DNA of 64,000 nucleotides from Levilactobacillus hammesii DSM 16381 (GCF_001434395.1 NZ_AZFS01000054.1:1-64000); one strand, 5' to 3'; numbered from the stretch's first letter, positions 1-8,215 are shown. The notes: generated by a model not told the origin, from the letters alone. Numbers and translations are program-made.

Positions 1-9
1 AGACCACTT

Positions 10-27
10 CTAAGAATAGATTCTTAG
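10..27. repeat. 18-bp palindrome upstream of the TIR-like gene
   Basis: Perfect inverted repeat with arms CTAAGAAT (10-17) and ATTCTTAG (20-27) around a 2-base centre. It lies about 14 bases upstream of a consensus -35 box, so it could be an operator for the TIR-like gene or the end of a hairpin from a gene off the left edge. The protein that binds it is unknown. Confidence 0.5.
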
Positions 28-40
28 TGTTGCACTTGAT

Positions 41-70
41 TTGACAATTGAGGATTAGTTCTGTTATATT
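41..70 (+). promoter_or_regulatory. Sigma-A promoter of the TIR-like gene
   Basis: A consensus -35 TTGACA (41-46) is followed after 18 bases by TATATT (65-70). Transcription would start near position 77, leaving a leader of about 80 bases before the TIR-like start codon. The gene therefore appears to be transcribed on its own. Confidence 0.65.
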
Positions 71-155
71 GAATTCATAAGAAATAAACATTTTTGTCAT
101 GGCTTTGTCTTCTTGACGGACTACACTGTTGATATGCAGAAAGGGAGTTTGCCCT

Positions 156-554
156 ATGAGTGATTTATTTATCAGCTATCAGTCAGCCGATCCATTAGCG
201 CTGTCCTTTCAGGTGCAACTCCGCGAGTGGGCAGCCAAACACTGGGAATTTCCAACCCTCAGTTTCCATGAACAACGTTTGCCCGAAAAGTTTATGGGTT
301 TACGGGCGGCAAGTACCAAACGCCGTCTCCGCAGAGAAATCAAACGGTCCCACCGCATTCTGATCATTATCAGCCGTGAGACCTGGCAATCGGAATGGGC
401 CGATTGGGAAATTGCAACGGCCCGGCAAGCCGATAAACAAGTTTTAGCCGCCAAGTTGGATAGTGCCAATATTTCGCCAATTGAGTTGTTAGCGGCGGAC
501 CCCGCTTGGATTGAACCATTCGATCCCGAGATTCTAACCCAGACGACTTTTTAA
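156..554 (+). CDS. TIR-like domain protein (MTH538/ThsB type)
   Basis: A 132-residue protein that is one TIR-like domain and nothing else. The first strand reads LFISYQSAD (residues 4-12). A basic stretch (about 54-65) precedes the hydrophobic strand ILIIIS, and the motif WQSEWADWE (about 77-85) carries the conserved Glu that in active TIR enzymes attacks NAD. This arrangement matches the MTH538/DUF1863 TIR-like family, which includes ThsB of the Thoeris phage-defence system; there, TIR proteins make a signal from NAD that activates a partner such as ThsA. No partner is visible here. The start at 156 is preferred over an in-frame TTG at 129 because AAGGGAG lies about 8 bases before it. The gene has its own promoter and sits about 50 bases before a tRNA gene, a usual place for acquired genes. 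Function is inferred from fold only. Confidence 0.8.
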   Translation: MSDLFISYQSADPLALSFQVQLREWAAKHWEFPTLSFHEQRLPEKFMGLRAASTKRRLRREIKRSHRILIIISRETWQSEWADWEIATARQADKQVLAAKLDSANISPIELLAADPAWIEPFDPEILTQTTF

Positions 555-562
555 AAATACGC

Positions 563-590
563 TTGCATTTATAGTCATTATTGGTAAAAT
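563..590 (+). promoter_or_regulatory. Promoter of tRNA-Ser
   Basis: TTGCAT (563-568) and TAAAAT (585-590) with a 16-base spacer, ending 17 bases before the tRNA. The -35 begins only a few bases after the TIR-like stop codon. Confidence 0.6.
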
Positions 591-607
591 ATATTAAGTA
601 GTGACTT

Positions 608-695
608 GGAGAGTTGGCAGAGTGGTAATGCAACGGACTCGAAATCCGTCGAACCGGCTAATACCGGCGCGCAGGTTCAAATCCTGTACTCTCCT
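608..695 (+). tRNA. tRNA-Ser (anticodon CGA)
   Basis: A class II tRNA with a 7-bp acceptor stem (GGAGAGT with ACTCTCC), an anticodon stem 633-637/645-649 with loop CTCGAAA giving anticodon CGA at 640-642, a long variable arm (GGCTAATACCGGC region), and a T arm with loop TTCAAAT (676-682). CCA is not encoded. It would read UCG serine codons. Confidence 0.95.
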
Positions 696-718
696 TTTAA
701 TTAATCGATAGGAACTTT

Positions 719-768
719 TAAAAATGAGAACCTCACCAGATCAACGCTTGGTGAGGTTCTCATTTTTT
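719..768. terminator. Bidirectional terminator after tRNA-Ser and the secreted-protein gene
   Basis: A perfect 14-bp stem (725-738 with 749-762) with a 10-base loop is flanked by an A run on the left and six T on the right, so it can end transcription from both the tRNA (plus) and the convergent gene at 822-1241 (minus). Confidence 0.9.
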
Positions 769-821
769 GAATCCATAGAAAAACACTATCATTTGTATCC
801 ATTTTGCGCATCCATTTTACT

Positions 822-1241
822 TTAACGCCTAACCTTATCTCTATACAGCGTCACATTCTCATAAGTGCCTTTGTTAGAAACGAGATGCAGGTGTTTTCCC
901 TTCTTCACGACCTTAAATAATAAATTGCTGCCAAGCCACAGGCCATTTTTAGGCGCATAGCCTTTCAAGAAGTATGTATGATGTGCATATTTATAAAATG
1001 GATGGTACACCGTCACTGACGGCATTCCCATATGGCCAACACCAAAAGAATGTTTGTCTGCGCCAAATGCCGTCCAGCCTATATTTTTCTTTTTGTTGTG
1101 AACGCCTTTATTGAACCAACTTCCCCTAACAGCTTTCGGGGTTCCCCGTTTCCATCCCGACGCATGAGCCGTTACCGGCATTGCCAATCCTACGCCCAAT
1201 AAGGGCAACACCAAGGCAAACATAAACCGTTTAATTTTCAT
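822..1241 (-). CDS. Small secreted protein of unknown function
   Basis: A 139-residue protein with a signal peptide: KIKR at the N-terminus, a hydrophobic core with LVLPLLGVGLAM, and a likely cut after AHA near residue 28. The mature part is basic and rich in Gly, Lys, His and aromatics, beginning GWKRGTPKAVRGSW. Small secreted proteins with this GTPK-x-xRG-W opening are common in lactobacilli and have no assigned role; I know of no domain for the rest. The start at 1241 is chosen because GGAGG lies about 7 bases upstream; an in-frame start 24 bases earlier lacks a ribosome site. It is monocistronic, with a weak promoter upstream and a terminator downstream. Confidence 0.7.
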   Translation of the reverse strand: MKIKRFMFALVLPLLGVGLAMPVTAHASGWKRGTPKAVRGSWFNKGVHNKKKNIGWTAFGADKHSFGVGHMGMPSVTVYHPFYKYAHHTYFLKGYAPKNGLWLGSNLLFKVVKKGKHLHLVSNKGTYENVTLYRDKVRR

Positions 1242-1269
1242 TTCACTTCCTCCATTCTGTAACACAGCC

Positions 1270-1297
1270 AGTATATAACAGAGCTACCAATTCTAAA
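1270..1297 (-). promoter_or_regulatory. Possible promoter of the secreted-protein gene
   Basis: On the minus strand TTTAGA (1292-1297) and TATACT (1270-1275) are separated by 16 bases, about 30 bases before the start codon. The -35 matches consensus at four of six positions. Confidence 0.4.
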
Positions 1298-1541
1298 CGG
1301 CTTTTACCTCAATTCCAGCCTAAATGATCCCGATTAAGCCACAAATCAATAAATTAATACACTATAATTAAATTGAATTTCCGGAACCCCTAGTTAGCAA
1401 TGATAACGCCCTGACAAACTGCACCCAGAATAAGCAGCCTGGAGCTTGTCTATAACTGTCCTTAACAAGAAACCAATTTACACCGCTCCCAAATCCCCTT
1501 ATACTGAACCTAACCAATTCTCATGAAAGAAGGCCTCTCCC
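1298..1541. other. Intergenic stretch without a recognised gene
   Basis: AT-rich spacer between the secreted-protein promoter and the microprotein. A TATAAT-like hexamer occurs near 1363 but is too far from the next start to assign. I see no RNA structure or longer open frame here. Confidence 0.4.
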
Positions 1542-1628
1542 GTGCTTAAACTCATCGGGCTGATCATTCTGGTCATTGCCCTCGGAATGGCGCTTTACAG
1601 CTACTTCCTCTCCCGCAAAAATCAATAG
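1542..1628 (+). CDS. 28-residue single-span membrane microprotein
   Basis: A GTG-initiated frame of 28 codons encodes one hydrophobic helix (LKLIGLIILVIALGMALYSY) followed by a short positively charged tail, FLSRKNQ, and a TAG stop. A ribosome site AGAAGG lies about 8 bases upstream, and a hairpin with a T run follows, so the frame looks like a real gene rather than noise. The charge pattern suggests a membrane peptide with its basic C-terminus in the cytoplasm. I do not recognise a family. Single-helix peptides of this size are often toxins of type I systems or regulators of membrane proteins, but no antisense RNA was identified, so neither role can be claimed. Confidence 0.55.
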   Translation: MLKLIGLIILVIALGMALYSYFLSRKNQ

Positions 1629-1651
1629 TCAGTTGACCTTTTTGACCACCC

Positions 1652-1681
1652 AAGCCATTCTTTCATCAGACTGGCTTTTTT
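1652..1681 (+). terminator. Terminator after the microprotein
   Basis: AAGCCA (1652-1657) pairs with TGGCTT (1672-1677) across a 14-base loop and is followed by a T run. The stem is short, so strength is uncertain. Confidence 0.5.
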
Positions 1682-1729
1682 GCTGGCATTTTGCTTGCCA
1701 AGTTGATTATTTTCAGGCATAATATAATT

Positions 1730-1756
1730 ATTAACTAATATATTATATTAGTTAAT
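1730..1756. repeat. AT-rich 27-bp inverted repeat, candidate operator
   Basis: Perfect 11-bp arms ATTAACTAATA (1730-1740) and TATTAGTTAAT (1746-1756) around a 5-base centre. The shape and length fit a dimeric helix-turn-helix repressor site (MarR or TetR type). It lies in the upstream region of the universal stress gene. Confidence 0.6.
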
Positions 1757-1760
1757 AAAC

Positions 1761-1799
1761 TACCTGGCGTTACTCCCAGGAAGTACTTGACGCCAGGTA
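1761..1799 (+). promoter_or_regulatory. Inverted repeat in the usp leader
   Basis: TACCTGGCGT (1761-1770) pairs perfectly with ACGCCAGGTA (1790-1799) across a 19-base loop. No T run follows, so it is not a terminator. It may be an RNA hairpin in the leader or a second protein site beside the AT-rich palindrome. Confidence 0.5.
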
Positions 1800-1868
1800 A
1801 CTTGTTCCACTGGCCAGGTTTCACCACATATTGTTTGCTGCCCCCAACCGCATGAAGGAGGTAACATC

Positions 1869-2321
1869 ATGTATAAACGCCTACTCGTTCCACTCGATGG
1901 TTCCAGCAACGCTAATGAAGCGCTTAAGACGGCAATTGCCCTCGCACAAGACTGGCATGCCAAATTGGTCTTACTTCACGTGATCGACATTACCCAGTTC
2001 TCACCACAGGGACTCGGTGGTGGCTACGCCGCCGTCATTAAGAGTCTTCGAGACACCAGTCAGGAAATCCTCACTGAGGCTCGGGACGCCGCCGAAGAAG
2101 CCGGCCTGGCACCCGTCATGGTGGTTCGGGAAGGCGCACCGAAACAAGTCATTGTCGAGATTGCACATGCACCAGATGCCGAAATTGACTTGATCGTGAT
2201 GGGAAAATCCGGAACCAACGCCTTTTCCCGCATGATTGTTGGATCCACCACCAACCACGTTGTCCAGCATGCTCAACCCGCTGTTATCGTGGTCAATGAT
2301 CGTCCCGCACCACATGACTAA
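1869..2321 (+). CDS. Universal stress protein (UspA family)
   Basis: A 150-residue single-domain UspA protein. It opens with the family strand YKRLLVPLDGS (residues 2-12) and ends with the ATP-binding signature GKSGTNAFSRMIVGST (about 117-132) followed by strand PAVIVVN. UspA proteins with the G-2x-G-9x-G-S/T signature bind ATP and accumulate under stress, starvation or acid exposure; the exact role varies. The start follows AAGGAGG by about 9 bases. The gene stands alone, with two inverted repeats upstream and a strong terminator downstream, which suggests tight control of its own transcription. Confidence 0.93.
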   Translation: MYKRLLVPLDGSSNANEALKTAIALAQDWHAKLVLLHVIDITQFSPQGLGGGYAAVIKSLRDTSQEILTEARDAAEEAGLAPVMVVREGAPKQVIVEIAHAPDAEIDLIVMGKSGTNAFSRMIVGSTTNHVVQHAQPAVIVVNDRPAPHD

Positions 2322-2354
2322 GTCCTTTTCACCTTAAGTTGTCAGTTAAACCCT

Positions 2355-2384
2355 GCAGAGAGGTCCTCCCCTCTCTGCTTTTTT
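2355..2384 (+). terminator. Terminator of the usp gene
   Basis: A perfect 9-bp stem GCAGAGAGG (2355-2363) with CCTCTCTGC (2370-2378) is followed by a run of T. Confidence 0.9.
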
Positions 2385-2487
2385 GTGTTTCAAAAGGATC
2401 GCTATATTTCAGAAAAGTTCTCTTTTTTCGCTGCTATTTTCATGAAAAAAAAACGGTCTACCTCTTTTTTCCCACCGCTGCCCGGGC

Positions 2488-2493
2488 TATAAT
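2488..2493 (+). promoter_or_regulatory. -10 box of the MFS transporter gene
   Basis: A perfect TATAAT lies 31 bases before the TTG start. The region 17 bases upstream is only a T run, so the -35 is poor. Confidence 0.5.
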
Positions 2494-2524
2494 GAGTGGA
2501 TGAACTTTTTAGGAGGTATTTATT

Positions 2525-3706
2525 TTGAAACAACCTAAACCTCGTTGGTTTCTGATTGGTATGATGCTAATCGCAGCCAACCTCCGTTTACCGATCACCA
2601 TTATTCCGCCACTGCTACCCAGCATTGAGAAGGCCTTACACTTGCCCAGCTCAATGGCTGGTTTAATCACGTCAATTCCCTTAGTCACTTTTGCTATTTT
2701 TTCACCGATTATCGTCAAATTGGCGCAACGATGGGGAAATGAACGCACCGTCTTTGCCCTGTTTCTCTTACTGATCGCCGGGACCTACCTGCGTATTATT
2801 CCGACGCTACCGGCCCTCCTGTTTGGGACATTCTTGATCGGCATCGGGATCGACAGTGGCAATGTTCTGGTGCCCGCACTGATCAAGGCGCATATGCCCT
2901 ATAAGATTCGCCTGGGGACCAGCCTCTATACCTTATCCATGCTGCTAGTCGGAGCCATCGGGACGGCCGTTTCTGGGATCCTGATTTCTCGGACCAGTCT
3001 GGCCGCCACGCAAGCTTACTTAGGGATCATTAGCATTATTGCCATCATCGCCTGGTTCCCTAACGTGCGTACCAAACGCGAGACGCCTTTGACCGACGAA
3101 CAACGCACCCACATCCCTCACTATCAAAGTGTCTGGCACCAATCACTGGGTTGGTTGATTACCTTATTCTTCGGCCTGCAATCCCTGGTCTACTACGCCA
3201 TTATCACGTGGATGCCCGCTATCTTGGCCGCCCATGGTGTCTCGACCATCACCTCAAGTAATTTACTTACCTTACTTCAGATTAGTGGTCTCCCCCTGTC
3301 CTTCATGGTCCCCTTGCTCTTCAACAAGCGTCACGGGGTGGCCATCCTTTTGGGGATCATGTCCTTGGGCTACGTCGTTGCTCCCCTCACGTGGCTGATC
3401 AACACCAACTCCGTGCCGTTCTTAACCCTGATCTCGTTAGTAACCGGACTGGGATCTGGGGTTGCCTTTAACCTGGCCATCATGTTCTTCACGGAGAAAA
3501 CGACCAATCCCTACCAAACGGCCGCTATTTCCGGTATGGCCCAATCTGCCGGCTATCTCCTAGCAGCAGTCGGCCCAATTCTTTTCGGTTATCTGCAACA
3601 GTTCAGTCAGTCCTGGGTGCCGGTCATCTGGCTACTAGCCATCCTAGCCGCCGCACTGACCACAACCGGCATCATTGTCCAGCGCCACGGGATGCTTAAA
3701 AATTAA
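2525..3706 (+). CDS. MFS transporter, CynX/NimT family
   Basis: A 393-residue membrane protein with about twelve hydrophobic helices. The N-terminus has AANLRLPITIIPPLLPSI (about 18-35), typical of the CynX/NimT group of the major facilitator superfamily, and the second half opens with the group motif QSLVYYAIITWMP (about 219-231). Members include cyanate and 2-nitroimidazole transporters, but most have no known substrate. The TTG start at 2525 is supported by AGGAGG at 2511-2516 with 8-base spacing. There is no cyanase or other enzyme next to it, so the substrate cannot be inferred from context. Monocistronic, ending in a terminator shared with apt. Confidence 0.85.
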   Translation: MKQPKPRWFLIGMMLIAANLRLPITIIPPLLPSIEKALHLPSSMAGLITSIPLVTFAIFSPIIVKLAQRWGNERTVFALFLLLIAGTYLRIIPTLPALLFGTFLIGIGIDSGNVLVPALIKAHMPYKIRLGTSLYTLSMLLVGAIGTAVSGILISRTSLAATQAYLGIISIIAIIAWFPNVRTKRETPLTDEQRTHIPHYQSVWHQSLGWLITLFFGLQSLVYYAIITWMPAILAAHGVSTITSSNLLTLLQISGLPLSFMVPLLFNKRHGVAILLGIMSLGYVVAPLTWLINTNSVPFLTLISLVTGLGSGVAFNLAIMFFTEKTTNPYQTAAISGMAQSAGYLLAAVGPILFGYLQQFSQSWVPVIWLLAILAAALTTTGIIVQRHGMLKN

Positions 3707-3746
3707 TGGACCAGGCAAACCCAGTCGTGTTTTCTGACAACAAATA

Positions 3747-3790
3747 AAAATGACGTTTCCAGCTTTTAACCGCTGAAAACGTCATTTTAT
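3747..3790. terminator. Bidirectional terminator between the MFS gene and apt
   Basis: AAAATGACGTTTCCAGC pairs imperfectly with GCTGAAAACGTCATTTT, with an A run on the left and T run on the right. It serves both convergent units. Confidence 0.85.
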
Positions 3791-3796
3791 TTTATC

Positions 3797-4315
3797 TTAG
3801 TAAGTCATCAAGCTAAAGATGTCGTAGCCCTTAAGCTTATCGCGACCGTGCAGGTCCTTCAATTCGATCAGGAAGGCCGTCCCAACCACGATACCACCCA
3901 AGTCTTCAACGAGTTGAATGGTTGCGCCAATGGTCCCACCGGTTGCCAATAAGTCATCGGTAACCAAGACCTTTTGGCCAGGCTTGATGGCATCCTTATG
4001 CAGGTACAGGGCAGAAGTCCCGTATTCCAAGTCGTAAGAAGCCTTGACCGTTGGCCGAGGAAGTTTACCTTCTTTACGGGCAGGGGCAAACCCAATACCC
4101 ATTTGGTAAGCGACCGGGCAACCCACGATGAATCCGCGAGCTTCTGGGCCAACGACCATTTCAACGCCCTTGTCCTTTGCGTAAGCGACGATCTCGTCGG
4201 TTGCGGCGTGGAAGGCTTCACCGTCCGCCATCAATGGGGAGATGTCCCGGAACATGATGCCCTTTTCTGGGTAGTCCGGAACGGAAGCAATATATTTTGA
4301 AAAATCAGTTGCCAT
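3797..4315 (-). CDS. apt: Adenine phosphoribosyltransferase
   Basis: 172 residues, the usual length. Apt makes AMP from adenine and PRPP in purine salvage. The PRPP-binding motif [13 protein letters not shown] (about 117-129) is complete, and the N-terminal [16 protein letters not shown] (about 13-28) is the family's adenine-side signature. The gene lies 21 bases downstream of recJ in the same direction, an arrangement common in Firmicutes, and probably shares its transcript. Confidence 0.97.
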   Translation of the reverse strand: MATDFSKYIASVPDYPEKGIMFRDISPLMADGEAFHAATDEIVAYAKDKGVEMVVGPEARGFIVGCPVAYQMGIGFAPARKEGKLPRPTVKASYDLEYGTSALYLHKDAIKPGQKVLVTDDLLATGGTIGATIQLVEDLGGIVVGTAFLIELKDLHGRDKLKGYDIFSLMTY

Positions 4316-4336
4316 AATTGAAGTAGCTCCTTTATT

Positions 4337-6658
4337 TTATATCAATGGGGCGAGACGCGCCGTTAAAGCCGCAGTCGGACAGGCCAAGAGTGCCGTCTCC
4401 GTCTGCATTTGCTGTTGCCGAAGCTGGTAACTCGGGGCCGTTGTGAGATCCTTATGCGCCGGATGAGTCACCCCCGTCATCAACCCATGGTCGATCGTGA
4501 CGAAGCCGCATTCGAAGAACACCTGGATCATGAAGATTAACTGCGTCCGTGGAATCTGCAAGAAAGTGGCCAGTTGCGCCAGCTGGTGCCCCACATCTAC
4601 TTGTTGATGTGTTGCAACGAACTTAAATAGTTTAGCATATTGCGAGCGAGTTGGCATCCCTAATTGCGAAAGACTTTCTTTCTTATAGAGATAAGCGACA
4701 ACTTTTGCCGGTTGGAGTTGACGCAATGCCGTCTCCAGATCCGACGTTGCATCGGGGCAATCCACGATAAACACGGTTGTATTCGCTGACAATGGGGTTA
4801 CCGCACTCCCGTCGTAAAGGAGCGGTGTCGCGGTTTCCGGCAGTTGGTTAGCTAACTGCCGGAACACGTTTTGATGAAAGAAAACGTAGGTGCCGGGTTC
4901 TTGGAACATGCTTTGGTGAAGCTGCGTCGTTCGTTCATCCCGAATTGGACTTTCGGTCAGCTTTAAATCCTTCACCATCAATTGTAAGGAATGCCGGCCC
5001 TGCCAAACATTGTCCTCAATCGCTCCCAGAACCGCCGCATCATTCGGTGCCGCGGTCAGCGCAGGGACATACTTGCCGGCGCCAAACTGAATGGCATTCA
5101 ATTGATGCGGGCCCTCTTGAAGCTGGAACTTCAAGTGTGAGCTATCCTTACCAATCGCCTTAATCTGGGTTAGCGTGGCTGATTCAAAAGCAAACAGCGG
5201 TTGACTATTATCCGTCCCAAATGGCGCCAACTGGGCCAGCTCCTGGTACAGGGTTGGCGTTACCGCCGCCACATCCAAGGCTGCCGCAACCGGCACCTCA
5301 GCCGGACCACTCTCCGCGAGATGCTGATGGTCAGCCTCCTGATCAAGGGCATCCGCCAAGGCCGCTAGCTGCTCACTAGGTACGGTCAAGCCCACGGCCA
5401 TGTGATGACCCCCAAACGCCGTCATCAGGTCTCTATGAGGGTCTAAGGCCGCAAATAGGTTGAATGCGGGCACGCTTCGTCCCGAGCCCTTGGCCCGACC
5501 ATCCGCGTTCACGTTTAAGACCAAGGCGGGTTTCCCCGTCGTCTCAACGACCTTGCTGGCCACAATCCCCAAGACACCTTCATGCCAGTCATGGCCGCTG
5601 ATAATCAGGGCATGGCGATCGCGATGATCGGCGTCCTCCGCCTGTGCTAAGGCCGCCTGACTGATCTGCTGGACGAGTTCCTGACGATGACGATTCTTAT
5701 CCTCCGTCTGTTGGGCTAAGTCCTTCGCCACCGCAAAATCAGGGGTCGTCAGTAACTCAACTGCCGGTGCAGCATCCTCCAAGCGTCCCAGGGCGTTCAA
5801 CCGTGGTGCGATCCCAAACCCAATCGACTGTTCCGTCAATTCTTCAGGCTTGATTCCCGCACCCGTCATGAGCGCCTGCAGCCCGGGGCGTTCGTCTTGC
5901 TTTAACAACTGTAAACCGAAGTAAACTAGAACCCGATTCTCATCAACCAGGGGCACCAGATCCGCAACGGTTCCAATCGCAGCTAAGTCCAGAACATCCT
6001 GGGGAATCTCTTCACGTAAGGCCTGAGCGACCTTGAACGCCACGCCGGCGCCGGACAATCCCCCAAAGGGATACTCGGCTCCAGGATACCGGGGATGAAT
6101 GATGGCGTATGCCGCAGGTAACTCCGCCGGCAACTCATGGTGATCCGTCACAACGACGTCAACGCCTGCCTCATTGGCAGCCGCAATCGCTTCGTTACCC
6201 GCGACCCCATTATCCACCGTCACTAGCAGCTGGGTGCCGGCCGCGATTAATTTCTTAAACGCCGCAACATTTGGCCCATAACCATCAGTAAAGCGATTGG
6301 GGATGTAATAGTTCACCTTAGCGCCCATTTCATTGAGCGTCTCATACAGGATCGACGTGCTGGTGACGCCATCAGCATCGTAATCCCCGTAAATCGTAAT
6401 CTGCTGGTCACTACCGATTGCTTCTTCAATCCGATCGACACCCTTTTGCATATCGTGTAAGAGGTTCGGATCATGTAGTTGCTCCGGCCCAGGATTCAAA
6501 AAGTCATGCGCGGCAGCCGGTGTATGGTAGCCCCGATTCCATAAAATCTGGGCGACAATCGGCGAAATCTTTTCCTGTTGCGCCAACTGTTGTGCCTCGG
6601 CCGATGGCTGATCAACATTCTTTATATTCCATTGGTATTGTGCGGCAATCACCAGCAA
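4337..6658 (-). CDS. recJ: Single-stranded-DNA-specific exonuclease RecJ
   Basis: A 773-residue RecJ, a 5'-3' exonuclease acting in recombination and mismatch or base-excision repair. Domains in order: DHH phosphoesterase with GDYDADGVTS (91-100) and VVVTDHH (about 168-174) as metal ligands, DHHA1 with FGGHHMAVGL (about 418), an OB-fold region, and a long C-terminal region from about residue 560 found in lactobacillar RecJ. Two starts are possible: TTG at 6658 close to AAAGGATG, or GTG at 6652 with somewhat longer spacing; they differ by two residues. Probably co-transcribed with apt. Confidence 0.96.
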   Translation of the reverse strand: MLVIAAQYQWNIKNVDQPSAEAQQLAQQEKISPIVAQILWNRGYHTPAAAHDFLNPGPEQLHDPNLLHDMQKGVDRIEEAIGSDQQITIYGDYDADGVTSTSILYETLNEMGAKVNYYIPNRFTDGYGPNVAAFKKLIAAGTQLLVTVDNGVAGNEAIAAANEAGVDVVVTDHHELPAELPAAYAIIHPRYPGAEYPFGGLSGAGVAFKVAQALREEIPQDVLDLAAIGTVADLVPLVDENRVLVYFGLQLLKQDERPGLQALMTGAGIKPEELTEQSIGFGIAPRLNALGRLEDAAPAVELLTTPDFAVAKDLAQQTEDKNRHRQELVQQISQAALAQAEDADHRDRHALIISGHDWHEGVLGIVASKVVETTGKPALVLNVNADGRAKGSGRSVPAFNLFAALDPHRDLMTAFGGHHMAVGLTVPSEQLAALADALDQEADHQHLAESGPAEVPVAAALDVAAVTPTLYQELAQLAPFGTDNSQPLFAFESATLTQIKAIGKDSSHLKFQLQEGPHQLNAIQFGAGKYVPALTAAPNDAAVLGAIEDNVWQGRHSLQLMVKDLKLTESPIRDERTTQLHQSMFQEPGTYVFFHQNVFRQLANQLPETATPLLYDGSAVTPLSANTTVFIVDCPDATSDLETALRQLQPAKVVAYLYKKESLSQLGMPTRSQYAKLFKFVATHQQVDVGHQLAQLATFLQIPRTQLIFMIQVFFECGFVTIDHGLMTGVTHPAHKDLTTAPSYQLRQQQMQTETALLACPTAALTARLAPLI

Positions 6659-6743
6659 ATCATCCTTTCTAAACGGGAGAAGAGCGGTGTCAGTGGCACC
6701 GCTCCCCTCTACGAGTTCTTTGATTCAAGGCATCATTGACTCT

Positions 6744-7133
6744 TTACTTAGCAGCCAACTTTGCTTTTAATTCAGCGTTTTCTTTTTCTAAATCTTGTAA
6801 TTGCTTTTCCTGTTGTCCCGCAATCTGCTTACTCTTGGAATTTTGCAACCGCTTGGTTAAGCGCTCGTTATCCTGTGTAAGTGCGGCAATCCGGTCATTA
6901 CTGGTCTGTTCCAAGTCCTTATAGGCCCGATTGTGCTGGAAGACCGTAATGGTCGAGAACAGAATCATCAGAACGGCCCCAATCAGAATGGACACCAACA
7001 AAATCAAAATCAATGGCCAGTGAACCGTCGTAAAGCCAAATGAAACCGGCACACTTTCCACGTTCAAAATGGCAAAAATTGCCACGATGATCACTAATAG
7101 AATGGTAAGGACGATTCGCCATTGATTTTTCAT
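6744..7133 (-). CDS. LapA-domain membrane protein
   Basis: 129 residues. Two hydrophobic helices (about 7-27 and 39-63) are followed by a charged coiled coil (about 72-127) rich in Lys, Glu and Gln. This is the DUF1049/LapA layout; in proteobacteria LapA helps lipopolysaccharide assembly, which does not apply to Gram-positives, so the role is unknown. The start codon overlaps the last codons of rnz by 4 bases (ATGA), so the two are translationally coupled. Confidence 0.8.
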   Translation of the reverse strand: MKNQWRIVLTILLVIIVAIFAILNVESVPVSFGFTTVHWPLILILLVSILIGAVLMILFSTITVFQHNRAYKDLEQTSNDRIAALTQDNERLTKRLQNSKSKQIAGQQEKQLQDLEKENAELKAKLAAK

Positions 7134-8083
7134 TGTTGAGCACCCTCCTGTGTCGTCTTCTGAAATGGAACGTTAATCTCATCAAAATCTTTGACCACAC
7201 GCGTGTTCTTAAAGACCTCGCGTGCCTGATGCTGTAATTCCAGGGCCAGCTTGCCCGTGTAACGTGCCGAGATGTGATTGAGTAAAAGCATCTTCACATT
7301 CGTGCGTTTGGCTAATTCAGCCGCCTGAATGTTGGTTGAATGGTAATAGGAACGTGCCAACCGACTCTCACCCTTAGCAAAGGTGCTTTCGTGAACCAGC
7401 ACATCGGCATCCTGGGTTAATCGCGCCGCATTAGGCGTTTGCCGCGTATCACCCAAGAAGGCCACAATTCGCCCAGGTTGACTGGGCCCTAAGAAGTCTT
7501 GCCCATTGATCGTTCGGCCATCGGGAAGCGTGACGGTCTTACCCGCCTTCAATTCACCATAGACCGGACCGGATGGGATCTGTGCTTCTCGCAGCTTATC
7601 GACTTGCAGTTCACCAGGGTGGTCCTTTTCAACCACTCGGTAGCCAAAGCACTCGATCCGGTGATCCAGATGTTGGGCATAGACCCGAAACTTACCATCC
7701 TCAAAGATCATGCCATCCGCCGACAACTCACGGTAATGGATCTTGTAAGATAATTTGGTCTCGGAAACCCGCATACTGACCTCAACAAAGTCCCGGATGC
7801 CCTTTGGCCCATAGATCGTCAGTGGCTCATTACCGCCCTGAAACGACCGACTGCTGAGCAGGCCCGGCAACCCAAAAATATGGTCCCCGTGCAAGTGGGT
7901 AATAAAAATTTTATCGATTTTCCGCGGCTTTAACGTGGTCCGCAGAATCTGATGCTGGGTGGCTTCACCCACGTCGAACAGCCACACTGAATTACGCTCG
8001 TCTAGCAAGCGTAACGCCGTACTGGTCACATTCCGAAACTTTCCGGGTGACCCGGCGCCCGTCCCTAAAAATTGAATTTCCAT
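7130..8083 (-). CDS. rnz: Ribonuclease Z
   Basis: 317 residues, metallo-beta-lactamase fold. It cuts the 3' trailer from tRNA precursors, important for tRNAs without encoded CCA such as the tRNA-Ser in this window. The zinc motif is [16 protein letters not shown] (about 60-75), with further ligands at FLGDT (about 208) and LNHISARY (about 268). Start ATG is followed by [12 protein letters not shown], the family's first strand. It is first in a two-gene unit with the LapA-like gene. Confidence 0.97.
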   Translation of the reverse strand: MEIQFLGTGAGSPGKFRNVTSTALRLLDERNSVWLFDVGEATQHQILRTTLKPRKIDKIFITHLHGDHIFGLPGLLSSRSFQGGNEPLTIYGPKGIRDFVEVSMRVSETKLSYKIHYRELSADGMIFEDGKFRVYAQHLDHRIECFGYRVVEKDHPGELQVDKLREAQIPSGPVYGELKAGKTVTLPDGRTINGQDFLGPSQPGRIVAFLGDTRQTPNAARLTQDADVLVHESTFAKGESRLARSYYHSTNIQAAELAKRTNVKMLLLNHISARYTGKLALELQHQAREVFKNTRVVKDFDEINVPFQKTTQEGAQQ

Positions 8084-8215
8084 ATTTTTTTCGTTCCTAT
8101 TCTATAATTAAAGTCCGTCCACTATTTTAGGGGATTTTAGCTGAATTCGCAACTCTCAAAACTGACCGCTTCCTGAGAAACGGGATTATCACTAGGGTTC
8201 TCCCCCAAAATTCGG

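Noticed and set aside
608-768. tRNA-Ser as an integrated-element attachment site
   Set aside because: No integrase, and no second copy of the tRNA 3' end was noticed in the window; a terminator follows directly.
1761-1860. T-box leader upstream of usp
   Set aside because: A hairpin and a TGGCCA-like string are present, but the T-box core and specifier structure are not, and usp is not a tRNA-related gene.
6682-6704. 8-bp hairpin between the LapA-like gene and recJ as a terminator
   Set aside because: GAGCGGTG and CACCGCTC pair perfectly but no T run follows on the minus strand; recJ may well be transcribed through it.
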